Assembly (NCBI GenBank): GCA_030760725.1
Contig: JASWHV010000098.1
Location: 124,001 to 188,000 of the forward strand
Direction of reading: 5' to 3'
DNA from: Neostapfia colusana
Taxonomy: Eukaryota > Streptophyta > Magnoliopsida > Poales > Poaceae
Length of the DNA stretch: 64,000 bases
Made by a program: the position numbers and the translations under genes. This document shows, in pieces, positions 19,875-30,266 of this stretch. How positions within the stretch are numbered: the stretch's first letter is position 1; each line of letters opens with the position of its first letter. A model generated the notes under the pieces. It ran no database searches. It saw only the letters and a list, made by a program, of their open reading frames with translations, and had not been told where the DNA came from.

Positions 19875-21190
19875 CTAAGTAAGCATGGTGAACTTACTGG
19901 GTAGCGTCAGAGCGCCTGTCTTCAAGCAGAGCGGGTCATGCGTGGCTTCGTCGTACGCCGGACACGGGGGGACCCCCATGGCTATATCAGGGGGAGCATG
20001 GCTTTGGCCCCGCATACCATGTGAAAGGGTAGTTCCCGTGACCCGGCCCTGGGATGTCCGGCTGGCCCTCGACATGGAGGAACCGGTATCCCCCGACGGC
20101 TCTGGGTGCGCGTCTGCACCGGTTGTGTGGGTCTGTTTGGCATGGACCTGGCACGCATTGCATCCCTAACCGGTTTGATGGCGTCCAGGTGGCTCTCGGT
20201 CAGTAGGAGCCATGCCGGGTGGCTTAACCGACCAACGTGCGGGACGATGAGCGTTCCCAGCACTCGCCTCCTTGGACTACTGCGAGCTAATTGCAGCCTT
20301 CCTCCTGGGTTATGCACCGCAATAGGATGTCGTGGCGCCACGCCAGTAAAGATACCAGCGCGTAGCACTTAGCCATCCGCACCACCCATTCAGCGGATGC
20401 ACGTTCATCAGGAAGGATGTCCTTCAAGGAGTCCCGGATCTCCGTGGTCCATGCATCGGGACTACTTGAGCTTCTGGATCTTGAGCGCTGGGTTGCACGG
20501 AGTCCCCAGTGACTCTTACGATCCTTTGGTGGCATCCAGGGCCGCCGGGAATGCCTAGCTTCGAGGCACTGGTTCAGCCCCCTTCGCCCGGCTCGGCGGG
20601 CCGGGCTGTGGACCGCAGCAACGTCCTCTCGAAGACTCCTTCGTGCGCAGGGGCTCCGATGGAGGCTTTCGTTGAGAGGTCGTCAGCTGCGGCCGTGCAA
20701 GCGCGCGGTGCATGGCGCAGGTCCAAGGCGAGGAATTCTTTCTCCAACATCCGCACGTGAAGCAGATAAGCAGCTAGCTGTGGGTCATTGCAGGGGCATT
20801 CACCCTTAACTTGCTTGATAACTATCTGGGAGTCGCCCTGCGCCAACAACTGGTGAGCGCCCAGAGACAGGACTATCTTTTAGGCCAAAGATGAGTGCTT
20901 CATACTCTGCCAAGTTGTTGGTTGCCTTGGAATTGAGACGCACCATGTACCCAGACTGCTCCCCCGATGGCATGAGAAGCAGTACGCCGGCACCGGCACC
21001 GGCCCCCTGCTTTCGCGAGGAGCCGTCGAAGAAGAGCGTCCAGTGAGGCCCGGTGAAGACCGGAGCTCGGTACTTTGGTTCACCGTCTTCGCGGCCCCCT
21101 GGGTCAGCCTTCGTTGGCATCCACTCAGCCACGAAGTCAGCCAGTGCTTGGCTCTTGGCTGTCTGACGTGGTCGGGAGCTCAGCTTGAAC
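19875..21190 (-). pseudogene. pol: D RNase H and integrase remnants
   Basis: From the gag junction, the minus strand reads ALADFVAEW-type linker, then RNase H (WTLFFDGSSRKQGAGAG, ATNNLAEYEALIFGL, frame to 20806), a frameshift, GDSQIVIKQVKGECPCNDPQ and TAAADDLS (20574-20849). Next come the RNase H-integrase linker (DAWTTEIRDSLKDILPDERAS, 20287-20535) and fragments of the integrase zinc-finger and start-of-core region (ASRTSQGRVTG) down to 19875. Three of the four acidic RNase H positions are recognisable, but frameshifts separate them. The integrase core is gone. Confidence 0.78.
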
Positions 21191-23179
21191 TCCGCCGTCT
21201 TCGGGCTGTCTTCCGGCTTCGGAAACTGGCAGTGAGTGCCAGCTCCGCCCTCCAGCTGCTCTGGCGCACTTGTCCGTCAGGCTGAAGAGCTCGGAGGCAT
21301 CGCAGACCTCCCTGGTTGCAAGCCTCTCAAGCATCTTCTTGTCCTGGACACTGTCGAAGTGCCGCCACCACAGAAGCACTTTGAATATGCGGAATGGTGT
21401 TGCGTACCTGGGAGAACCGCTGGATGAAGGAGCGCAGCGACTCCCCAGGTTGTTGCTTGATGGCTTGGAGGTCAAGCTCCGTGCCGGGACGGGTGTAGGA
21501 GCTGCCGAAGTTGGCGATGAACTGCCGAAGTTATGGAACCCTGAGGGAGGTTCATTACCCAAGACCGGGCTGGGCCGGTCAAGGCAACGGGGAAGTAGTT
21601 TGGCCATGACGGCCTCATCCCCTCCTGCGGCAAGTACGGCGGTGGAGTGGATCTGGAGGAACCTCGCCGGGTTGACGCTGCCGTCGTACTTCCCGGGCAG
21701 GTGCGGCCGAAACTTGCGCGGCCACCTCGTGAAGCGGAGGTGGGGCTCCAGGGCCGTACATCCTGCCCCTGTTGCTGCAGGTGTTGGTGCCGCGAACGCT
21801 TGGTTCGCCGCTGGCACAGTGTACCCCGGTATGGGCAAGGCTGTGCCATAGACCGGGGGCGCCGTTTGCAGGACATATGGCTGTGGCATATGCTGCGTGG
21901 CGTATGTCTGGGGCAGAGTTCGCGTGGCGAAAGTCTGCGCCTCAGGCAGGGTTGAGGCAGTCGTCATGCTGACGCCGGCCTCTTGGCTGCGACGCCTTTC
22001 TCGTCGCCGCTCGAGGAACACTCGGGCGTCTTGGCCCAGGTGGCATCGTTCCAGCTCAGTCCTCAGGTCCGTCGACGGAAGCCTGGTGGAGCTGGAATCC
22101 GCCGTCTGTCCGTCAACCGTTGGTGTGCGCGTCAGCGACACAGCCGGTTGGCCGGAGCGTCGTCCCCGCTGAAGTCAAGGGTTTGCGGCGGCGACGACAA
22201 GATGGTCTACCTCGCGAATCCCCTGCTGGGTCGCTGCCTGAGGCGTGTCCCCAGCAGGCGGATTGTGCAGTAGCGCTCTTGTTGCGGCTAGCGCACCCCC
22301 GCCGGGTACGCCCAGCGCTACTGGAGACCTGACGCTGGTTGGAGCCTGCATTGCCGGGGTCGGCGCTGCCAGAGCCGGTTGCTGGCTCCCAGTGCAGGTA
22401 CTGGTGCCGCGAACGCTTGGTTGCGCCTGGCACAGTGTACCCCGGTATGGGCAAGGTTGCGCCATAGGCCGGGGACGCCGCTTGCAGAGCACATGGTTGT
22501 GGCTTATGCTGTGCGGCGTAGGCCTGGGGCAGAGCTCGCGTAGCGAAGGTCTGCCCTTCAGGCTGGGTCGAGGCCGACGTCATGTTGTCGCCAGCCTCTT
22601 GAGTGCGACGCCTTTCTCGACGTCGCTTCCTCAGGTCCGTCGATGGAAGCCTGGTGGAGCTGGAGTCCGCCGTCTGCTTGCCAACCATTGTCGTGCGCAT
22701 CAGCGACACATCCGGTTGGCCGGAGCGTCGTCCCTGCCGAAGTCGAGGGTTTGCGGCGGCGATGACGAGACGGTCTATCTCGCGAATCCACTGCTGGGTC
22801 GCTGCCTGATGCACATCCCCAGCAGGCGGATTGTGCAGTAGCGCTCTTGCTGCGGCTGGCGCACCCCCGCCGGGTACGCCCAGCGCTACTGAAGACCTGA
22901 GGCTGGTTGGAGCCTGCATTGCCGGGGTCGGCGCTGCCAGAGCCGGTTGCTGGCTCTCAGTGCAGGTACTGGTGCCGCGAACGCTTGGTTGCGCCTGACA
23001 CAGTGTATCCCAGTATGGGCAAGGTTGCGCCATAGGCCGGGGACGCCGCTTGCAGAGCACATGGTTGTGGCTTATGCTGCACGGCGTACGCCTGGGGCAG
23101 AGCTCGCGTGGCGAAAGTCTGCCCTTCAGGCTGGGTCGAGGCTCACGTCATGTTATCGCCAGCCTCTTGAGTGCGACGC
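21137..23179 (-). pseudogene. gag: D gag with internal tandem duplication
   Basis: Continues from 24259-24768 beyond the solo LTR. A block coding for MQAPTS through the N-terminal half to TVPGATKRSRHQYL is repeated. The junctions, where TGCA of PVPA joins the SWEPATGSGSADP region, are at 22960/22961 and 22392/22393, giving a 568-bp unit. The unit at 22393-22960 lacks codons ELERCHLGQDARVFLE. After the second junction gag continues to the core (KYDGSVNPARFLQIHS), has an indel (MAKLLPRCLD), and ends at RSWHSLPVSEAGRQPEDG, where it joins RNase H. Non-functional. Confidence 0.82.
23175..23179. repeat. Solo-LTR target duplication, left (GACGC)
   Basis: GACGC abuts the LTR at 23180 and recurs at 24259-24263. 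Confidence 0.9.
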
Positions 23180-24258
23180 TGTCGAAGTGTTCAGTCGACA
23201 CTTCCCCCGGGCCTGCACTGGGCAGCCCGCGGAGGTTCTTTTTTCGGTGGGGCTAGTCTCTAGCGGAGGGCTTGCGCAGATGGACGAGTTAGTAAGAGCT
23301 TGACACGGCGAGGTTTACATGGTTCAGGCCGCCAGAGCGTAAAACCCTATGTCCACGGCGAGCTATGGAGCTCGCTGTATTGCTTGCTGCTCAGGACCGA
23401 AGGCCTGAGCTCGGGGGTGAGTTACAGCTTGAGAGTGTATGGCTAGCGTATGAGTTGCAAAGTGCGAACCAACAGGGTTCGAACCCTTGCTAACGTTGAC
23501 TACCCGAGCCTTTTATAGTCCAAGACTCGGGTGGCTTACAAGGGGGGCCCGGGACCCGACAGGTGGTCCCGGGGAGATTGTCTATTATCTACCGTATCTG
23601 CAGTTATGCCGGTAGTTGTCTCTGGCGAAGGCTTCTGAGTCTTCGTCTTGCAGCCCTGCCCATGCCGCATGCTAGTCGTAGTGGTTGATGACGGCGGGGG
23701 CGGCATGGGATGTCTTGTCGCTGTGTTTATTGGCTAGCAGGCCCTGACACCGCGCGCCAGTCTGTGATGCGACTGGGCGCAACGGCACCTGACAGAGGTG
23801 TGCTCCGCGTCTCCGCATCCTGGGAAGGCGCGGGCCTTGAATACCTTGTATGGGCAAGGTATGGGGCGTCTTTACGCCCGCTGCCTACCGCTCGGGGGCA
23901 GGTAGCGCTGTTCTGCTGGACACGTGGCGGGCCCGGAGCTCTCCTCTGAGGAGGGGGAGGTCCGGCCCCGCAGGACACGTGGAGCCTTCGGACCTCTCCC
24001 CCGCGGAGGGGGGAGGTCCAGCTTCTGTTGGCCACGTGGCGGGTCCGGAGCTCTCCTCTAAGGAGGGGGAGGTCCGGCCCTGCGGGACATGTGGCACCTT
24101 CGGAGCTCTCCCCACGGAGGGGGAGGTCTGGCTTCTGTAGGCCATGTGGCGAGCCCACTGGACACGTGGCGCCTTCGGAGCTTTCCCTGCGGAGAAGGGC
24201 GAGATCCTTAGGCACTTTCCCCTGTGCGCGGGGGTACCCCATATCGCGGGTACCGACA
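23180..24258 (-). repeat. Solo LTR inside D's gag
   Basis: A complete 1079-bp LTR, TGTCGAAGTG to GGTACCGACA, with GACGC on both sides and D's gag continuing in register across it. That is the footprint of an element removed by LTR-LTR recombination. It carries the diagnostic insertion ACCAACAGGGTTCG near 23469, shared with the LTR at 27362-28473. Confidence 0.9.
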
Positions 24259-24768
24259 GACGCCTTTCTCGACGTCGCTCGAGGAACACTCGGGCATCTT
24301 GGCCCAAGTGGCATCGCTCCAGCTCTGCCCTCAGGTCCGTCGACAGAAACCTGGTGGAGCTGGGGTCCGCCGTCTGCCCGTCAACCGTTGGCGTGCGCGT
24401 TAGCGACACAGCCGGTTGACCGGAGCATCGTCCCTGCCGAAGTCGAGGGTTCGCGGCGGCGACAACGAGGCGGTCCACCTTGCGGACCCACTGCTGGGTC
24501 GCTGAATGGGGCGCATCCCCAGCAGGTGGGTTGTGCAGTAGTGCTCTTGCTGCAGCTAGCGCACCCCCATGGTGCACGCCCAGCACTGCAGAAGACCTCA
24601 CACTTGTCGGAGCCTGCATTGCCGGAGTCGGCGTTGCCGGAGTCGGCTGCTGGCTACCAGCTTGTGCCGACACACTCCGTCCTGAGTGTGTTGACATGTA
24701 CTCCCCCCTGGTCGCGGTTCGCCGCGGAGGCAGGGAGGAGAGTTTGTCGCTGAAAGGAGCTTGGTCAT
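24259..24768 (-). pseudogene. gag: D gag, N-terminal part (unit 1 of the tandem duplication)
   Basis: The gag start codon is at 24766-24768 (MTKLLSATNSPP). An indel in the GGCAGGGAGG stretch shifts the frame early, and the protein resumes as STHSGRSVSAQAG to LGQDARVFLERRRERR, where the solo LTR interrupts. A near-identical copy is at 28474-28984. Confidence 0.82.
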
Positions 24769-24825
24769 CTTCATCGGCGGAAACTCGTCGCGCAAGGGGA
24801 AAAGCCCCCTACCTGGCACGCCAAA

Positions 24826-26046
24826 TGTCGAAGTGTTCAGTTGACACTTCCCCCGGGCCTGCACTGGGCAGCCCGCGGAGGTTCTTTTTTCGGTGGGGCT
24901 AGTCTCTAGCGGAGAGCTTGCGCAGATGAACGAGTTAGAAAGAGCTTGACACGGCGAGTTTTACGTGGTTTAGGCCGCTGGAGCGTAAAACCCTACGTCC
25001 ACGGCGAGCTATGGAGCTCGCTGTATTGCTTGCTGCTCGGGGCCGGAGGCCTGAGCTTGGGGGTGAGTTACAGCTTGAGAGTGTATGGCTAGCGTATGAG
25101 TTGCAAAGTGCGAACCCAGGGTGCGAACCCTTGCTAACGTCGCCTACCCGAGCCTTTTATAGTCCAAGACTCGGGTGGCTTACAAGGGGGGGCCGGGACC
25201 CGACAGGTGGTCCCGGGGAGATTGACTGATATCTACCATATCTGCAGTTATGCCGGTAGTTGTCTCTGCCGAAGGCTTCTGAGTCTTCGTCTTGTAGCTC
25301 TGCCCATGCCGCATGCTAGTCGTAGTGGATGATGACGGCAGGGGCGGCATGGGATGTCTTGTCGCTGCGTTTATTGGCTGGCAGGCTCTGACACTGCACG
25401 CCAGTCTGTGATGCGACTGGGCGCAACGGCACTGACAGAGGCGTGCTCCGCGTCTCCGCGTCTTGGGAAGGCGCGGGCCTTGAATACCTTGTACGGGCAA
25501 GGTATGGGGCGTCTTTACGCCCGCTGCCTATCGCTCGGGGGCAGGCAGCGCCGTTCTGCTGGCCACGTAGCGGGCCCGGAGCCCTCCTCAGAAGAGAGGG
25601 GGGGCCAGCCCCGCAGGACACGTGGAGCCTTCGGACCTCTCCCCACGGAGGGGGAGGTTCGACTTCTGTTGGCCACGTGGCGAGCTCGGAGCTCCTCTCT
25701 GAGGAGGGGGAGGTCCGGCCTCTCTGGACACGCGGCACCTTTGGACCTCTCTCCCACGGAGGGGGAGGTCCGGCTTCTGTATGCCATGTGGTGGGCCCGG
25801 AGCTCTCCTCTGAGGAGAGGGAGGTCCGGCCCCGCTGGACGCGTGGCGCCTTCGGACCTCTCTCCCGCGGAGGGGGAGGTCCGGCTTCTGTATGCCACGT
25901 GGTGGGCCCGGAGCTCTCCTCTGAGGAGAGGGAGGTCCGGCCCCGCTGGACGTGTGGCGCCTTCGGAGCTCTCCCTGCGGAGAAGGGCGAGATGCTTAGG
26001 CATTTTCCCCTGTGCGCGGGGGTACCCCATATCGAGGGTACCGACA
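24826..26046 (-). repeat. D 5' LTR (extended form, unit 1)
   Basis: 1221 bp, longer than the usual ~1.1 kb because the U3 block has an extra ~110-bp G-box unit (repeat positions near 25564, 25675, 25784 and 25893). It is followed by E's RT at 26047. The PBS lies at about 24806-24823. Its twin is 29042-30266. Confidence 0.9.
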
Positions 26047-27361
26047 GCCTAAATCACTCGGTGCGAGACCAGGAATCCTAAGAGCTTCCCAGAGGACACA
26101 CCAAACACACATTTGTCGGGGTTCAGCTTGGTGCGCGTAGAGCGCAATTTGTCAAAGACTAAGGCTAGGTTATCTAACAAAGATGAACCCGGCTTGACCT
26201 TGACAACGATGTCATCGACGTACACCTCAACTAAGTCTCTTATTAACTCCCCAAAGGTTTTGTGCATCGCTTGCACAAAGGTGGGGAGTGCATTCTTTAG
26301 GCCGTAAGGCATAGACACATAACAATAAAGGCCATCTACTGTGATGAAGGAGGTGTGCTCTTCATCCTCCCTAGACATGGGGATCTGATGGAAACCCGAG
26401 TAGGCGTCTAGGAAGCACAGCATATCACAGCCTGATGTTGAGTCTACTATTTGATCTATTCTAGGGAGAGGGAATGGATCTTTGGGACATGCCTTATTGA
26501 GACTGGTGTAGTCAATGCACATCCGGAGCTTCCCGCCGGCCTTCGGGACAACGACGGGGTTCGCCAACCACCGGGGGTGGTGGACCTCCCATATGAAGCC
26601 AGCGTCCAGCAGCTTCTTGATTTCTTCACGAATGAAGTTTAGCCGCTCGATGGACTGCTTGCGGGGCTTCTGTTGAACTGGCCGGGCGTCGGGGAAGACT
26701 TTTAAGTGGTTCTCGATCACCTCCCTGGGAATCCCCGGCATCTGTGACGGCTGCCATGCAAACACGTCAACGTTGTGTCGGAGGAAGGTGACGAGCGTGC
26801 CTTCCTATTTGCTATCCAGGCCCCCGGCTACCCAGGTGGTCTGGGTGGCTTCGGCACCGACTTGGACGACCTTTAAGGGGACGCCGTCCTCGTCGAGGGG
26901 TTGCACCCGGGGTGCTGTGGCGGAGGCACGGTGGCGTGCGCTCGGGTGGAGCTGGTCCGGCTCTGCACTGCCAGGTACTAGTGCCCCAGCTGTTGCGAGC
27001 GCTTGGAGTTTCTCTAGGGCCGACACTGCAGCAGTGCGGTCTCCACGAATCCTGAGGACGCCCGTTGGTGTAGGCATCTTTAGGACGAGGTAGCCGTAGT
27101 GGGCTACTGCCATGAATCGGTACAGGGCTGGCCTGCCGATTATGGCGTTGAAGGGGAGGTCGATCTCTGCTACGTCGAACAGAATGTACTATGTCCGATA
27201 GCTGTCCGGAGCTCCGAAGGTCACCGGGAGGCTGATGTTGCCATAGGGAACGACCTGTCCCGGCCCTACCCTTGAGAACGGGCTCGACGGGGTGAGCTTG
27301 GCCATCGGGATCTGCAGCTTCTGGAAAGCTGCACGGCTGATGAGGTTCAGCCCAGCTCCAC
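26047..27361 (-). pseudogene. pol: E protease-RT fragment, duplicated copy
   Basis: Minus strand from right to left: protease (GAGLNLISRAAFQKLQIPMAK, FGAPDSYRT, then TAG), linker with ALYRFMAVAHYGYLVLKMP, a TAG at 26805-26807, then RT (VFAWQPSQMPGIPREVI, KLRMCIDYTSLNKACPKDPFPLPRI, CFLDAYSGFHQIP, YVDDIV) to LGFLVSHR, where D's LTR interrupts. RT converts element RNA to DNA; the FLDAY and YVDD aspartates are present. The protease DGG is missing because the copy starts at the F insertion point. It is a duplicate of 30267-31581, differing at a few sites. Confidence 0.9.
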
Positions 27362-28473
27362 TGTCGAAGTGTTCAGTCGACACTTCCCCCGGGCCTGCAC
27401 TGGGCAGCCCGCGGAGGTTCTTTTTTCGGTGGGGCTAGTTCCTAGCGGAGAGCTTGCGCAGATGGACGAGTTAGTAAGAGCTTGACACGGCGAGTTTTAC
27501 GTGGTTCAGGCCGCCGGAGCGTAAAACCCTACGTCCACGGCGAGCTATGGAGCTCGCTGTATTGCTTGCTGCTCAGGGCCAGAGTCCTGAGCTTGGGGGT
27601 GATTTACAGCTTGAGAGTGTATGGCTAGCGTATGAGTTGCAAAGTGCGAACCAACAGGGTTCAAAACCTTGCTAACGTTGCCTACCCGAGCCTTTTATAG
27701 TCCAAGACTCGGGTGGCTTACAAGGGGGGCCCGGGACCCGACAGGTGGTCCCGGGGAGATTGTCTATTATCTGCCGTATCTGCAGTTATGCCGGTAGTTG
27801 TCTCTGGCGAAGGCTTCTGAGTCTTCGTCTTGCAGCCCTGCCCATGCCTCATGCTAGTCGTAGTGGTTGATGACGGCAGGGGCGGCATGGGATGTCTTGT
27901 CGCTGTGTTTATTGGCTGGCAGGCCCTGACACCGCGTGCCAGTCTGTGATGCGACTGGGCGCAACGGCACCTGACAGAGGTGTGCTCCGCGTCTCCGCAT
28001 CTTGGGAAGGCGCGGGCCTTGAATACCTTGTACGGGCAAGGTATGGGGCGTCTTTACGCCCGCTGCCTACCGCTCGGGGGCAGGTAGCGCTGTTCTGCTG
28101 GACACGTGGCAGGCCCGGAGCTCTCCTCTGAGGAGGGGGAGGTCCGGCCCCGCAGGACACGTGGAGCCTTCGGACCTCTCCCCCGCGGAGGGGGGAGGTC
28201 CGGCTTCTGTCGGCCACGTGGCGGGTCCGGAGCTCTCCTCTAAGGAGGGGGAGGTCCGGCCCCGCGGGACATGTGGCACCTTCGGAGCTCTCCCCACGGA
28301 GGGGGAGGTCTAGCTTCTGTAGGCCATGTGGCGAGCCCGGAGCTCTCCTCTGAGGGGAGGGAGGTCCGGCCCACTAGACACGTGGCGCCTTCGGAGCTTT
28401 CCCTGCGGAGAAGGGCGAGACCCTTAGGCACTTCCCCTGTGCGCGGGGGTACCCCATATCGCGGGTACCGACA
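27362..28473 (-). repeat. Recombinant LTR at the duplication joint
   Basis: 1112 bp with unmatched flanks (TCCAC left, GACGC right). To about 27603 it carries the markers of the LTR at 31582 (AGTTCCTAG, GGGCCAGAGTCCTGAG, GATTTACAG). From about 27650 it carries those of the solo LTR (ACCAACAGGGTTC). The exchange point therefore lies in 27604-27650. Confidence 0.87.
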
Positions 28474-28984
28474 GACGCCTTTCTCGACGTCGCTCGAGGA
28501 ACACTCGGGCATCTTGGCCCAAGTGGCATCACTCCAGCTCTGCCCTCAGGTCCGTCGACGGAAACCTGGTGGAGCTGGGGTCCGCCGTCTGCCTGTCAAC
28601 CATTGGCGTGCGCGTTAGCGACACAGCCGGTTGACCGGAGCGTCGTCCCTGCCAAAGTCGAGGGTTCGCTGCGGCGATGACGAGGCGGTCCACCTTGCGG
28701 ACCAACTGCTGGGTCGCTGAATGGGGCGCATCCGCAGCAGGTGGGTTACGCAGTAGTGCTCTTGCTGCAGCTAGCGCACCCCCATGGTGCACGCCCAGCA
28801 CTGCAGAAGACCTCACACTTGTCGGAGCCTGCATTGCCGGAGTCGGCGTTGCCGGAGTCGGCTGCTGGCTACCAGCTTGTGCCGACACACTCCGTCCTTA
28901 GTGTGTTGACATGTACTCCCCCCTGGTCGCGGTTCGCCGCGGAGGCGGGGGAGGAGAGTTTGTCGCTGAAGGAAGCTTGGTCAT
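28474..28984 (-). pseudogene. gag: D gag N-terminal part, unit 2
   Basis: Copy of 24259-24768. The start codon is at 28982-28984, and the frame runs MTKLPSATNSPPPPPRRT to EYMSTH, then a stop where CTGAGTGTG became CTTAGTGTG, then the remaining N-terminal codons to the LTR joint. Fragment only. Confidence 0.82.
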
Positions 28985-29041
28985 CTTCATCGGCGGAAAC
29001 TCGTCGCGCAAGGGGAAAAGCCCCCTACCTGGCGCGCCAAA

Positions 29042-30266
29042 TGTCGAAGTGTTCAGTCGACACTTCCCCCGGGCCAGCAATGGGCAGCCTGCGGAGGTTC
29101 TTTTTTCGGTGGGGCTAGTCTCTAGCGGAGAGCTTGCGCAGATGAACGAGTTAGTAAGAGCTTGACACGGTAAGTTTTACGTGGTTCAGTCCGCCGGAGC
29201 GTAAAACCTTACGTCCACGGCGAGCTATGGAGCTCGCTGTATTGCTTGCTGCTCGGGGCCGGAGGCCTGAGCTTGGGGGTGAGTTACAGCTTTCGAGTGT
29301 ATGGCTAGCGTATGAGTTGCAAAGTGCGAACCCAGGGTGCAAACCCTTGCTAACGTCGCCTACCCGAGCCTTTTATAGTCCAAGACTCGGGTGGCTTACA
29401 AGGGGGGGCCGGGACCCGACAGGTGGTCCCGGGGAGATTGACTGATATCTACCGTATCTGCAGTTATGCCGGTAGTTGTCTCTGCCGAAGGCTTCTGAGT
29501 CTTCGTCTTGTAGCTCTGCTCATGCCGCATGCTAGTCGTAGTGGATGATGACGGTAGGGGCGGCATGGGATGTCTTGTCGCTGCGTTTATTGGCTGGCAG
29601 TCTCTGACACTGCGCGCCAGTCTGTGATGCGACCGGGCGCAATGGCACCTGACAGAGGCGTGCTCCGCGTCTCCGCGTCTTGGGAAGGCGCGGGCCTTGA
29701 ATACCTTGTACGGGCAAGGTATGGGGCGTCTTTACGCCCGCTGCCTATCGCTCGGGGGCAGGCAGCCCGCCGTTCTGCTGGCCACGTAGCGGGCCCGGAG
29801 CCCTCCTCAGAAGAGAGGGGGGGGCCAGCCCCGCAGGACACGTGGAGCCTTCGGACCTCTCCCCACGGAGGGGGAGGTTCGACTTCTGTTGGCCACGTGG
29901 CTAGCCCGGAGCTCCTCTCTGAGGAGGGGGAGGTCCGGCCTCTCTGGACACGCGGCACCTTCGGACCTCTCTCCCGCGGAGGGGGAGGTCCGGCTTCTGT
30001 ATGCCACGTGGTGGGCCCGGAGCTCTCCTCTGAGGAGAGAGAGGTCCAGCCCCGCTGGACGCGTGGCGCCTTCGGACCTCTCTCCCGCGGAGGGGGAGGT
30101 CCGGCTTCTGTATGCCACGTGGTGGGCCCGGAGCTCTCCTCTGAGGAGAGGGAGGTCCGGCCCCGCATGACGCGTGGCACCTTCGGAGCTCTCCCTGAGG
30201 AGAAGGGCGAGATCCTTAGGCATTTTCCCCTGTGCGCGGGGGTACCCCATATCGAGGGTACCGACA
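29042..30266 (-). repeat. D 5' LTR (extended form, unit 2)
   Basis: 1225 bp, with the same extra G-box unit as 24826-26046, and next to the same E RT position (SHRGIEA). Its PBS is at about 29022-29039. Confidence 0.9.

Larger units (their letters stand above)
19453..26046 (-). mobile_element. Element D: internally deleted gag-RNase H-integrase element
   Basis: Minus strand. The 5' LTR is 24826-26046. The gag runs 24768 down to about 21200, interrupted by a solo LTR (23180-24258). RNase H and integrase remnants follow to about 19875, then spacer to 19453 where C inserted. Protease and RT are missing through one deletion whose junction is shared with element J. The right border lies in E's RT (26047). 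The 3' end is outside the window. Confidence 0.85.

Noticed and set aside
27362..28473. Second solo LTR
   Set aside because: A solo LTR should have matching flanks. This one has TCCAC and GACGC, each matching a different neighbouring LTR, so it is a recombinant.
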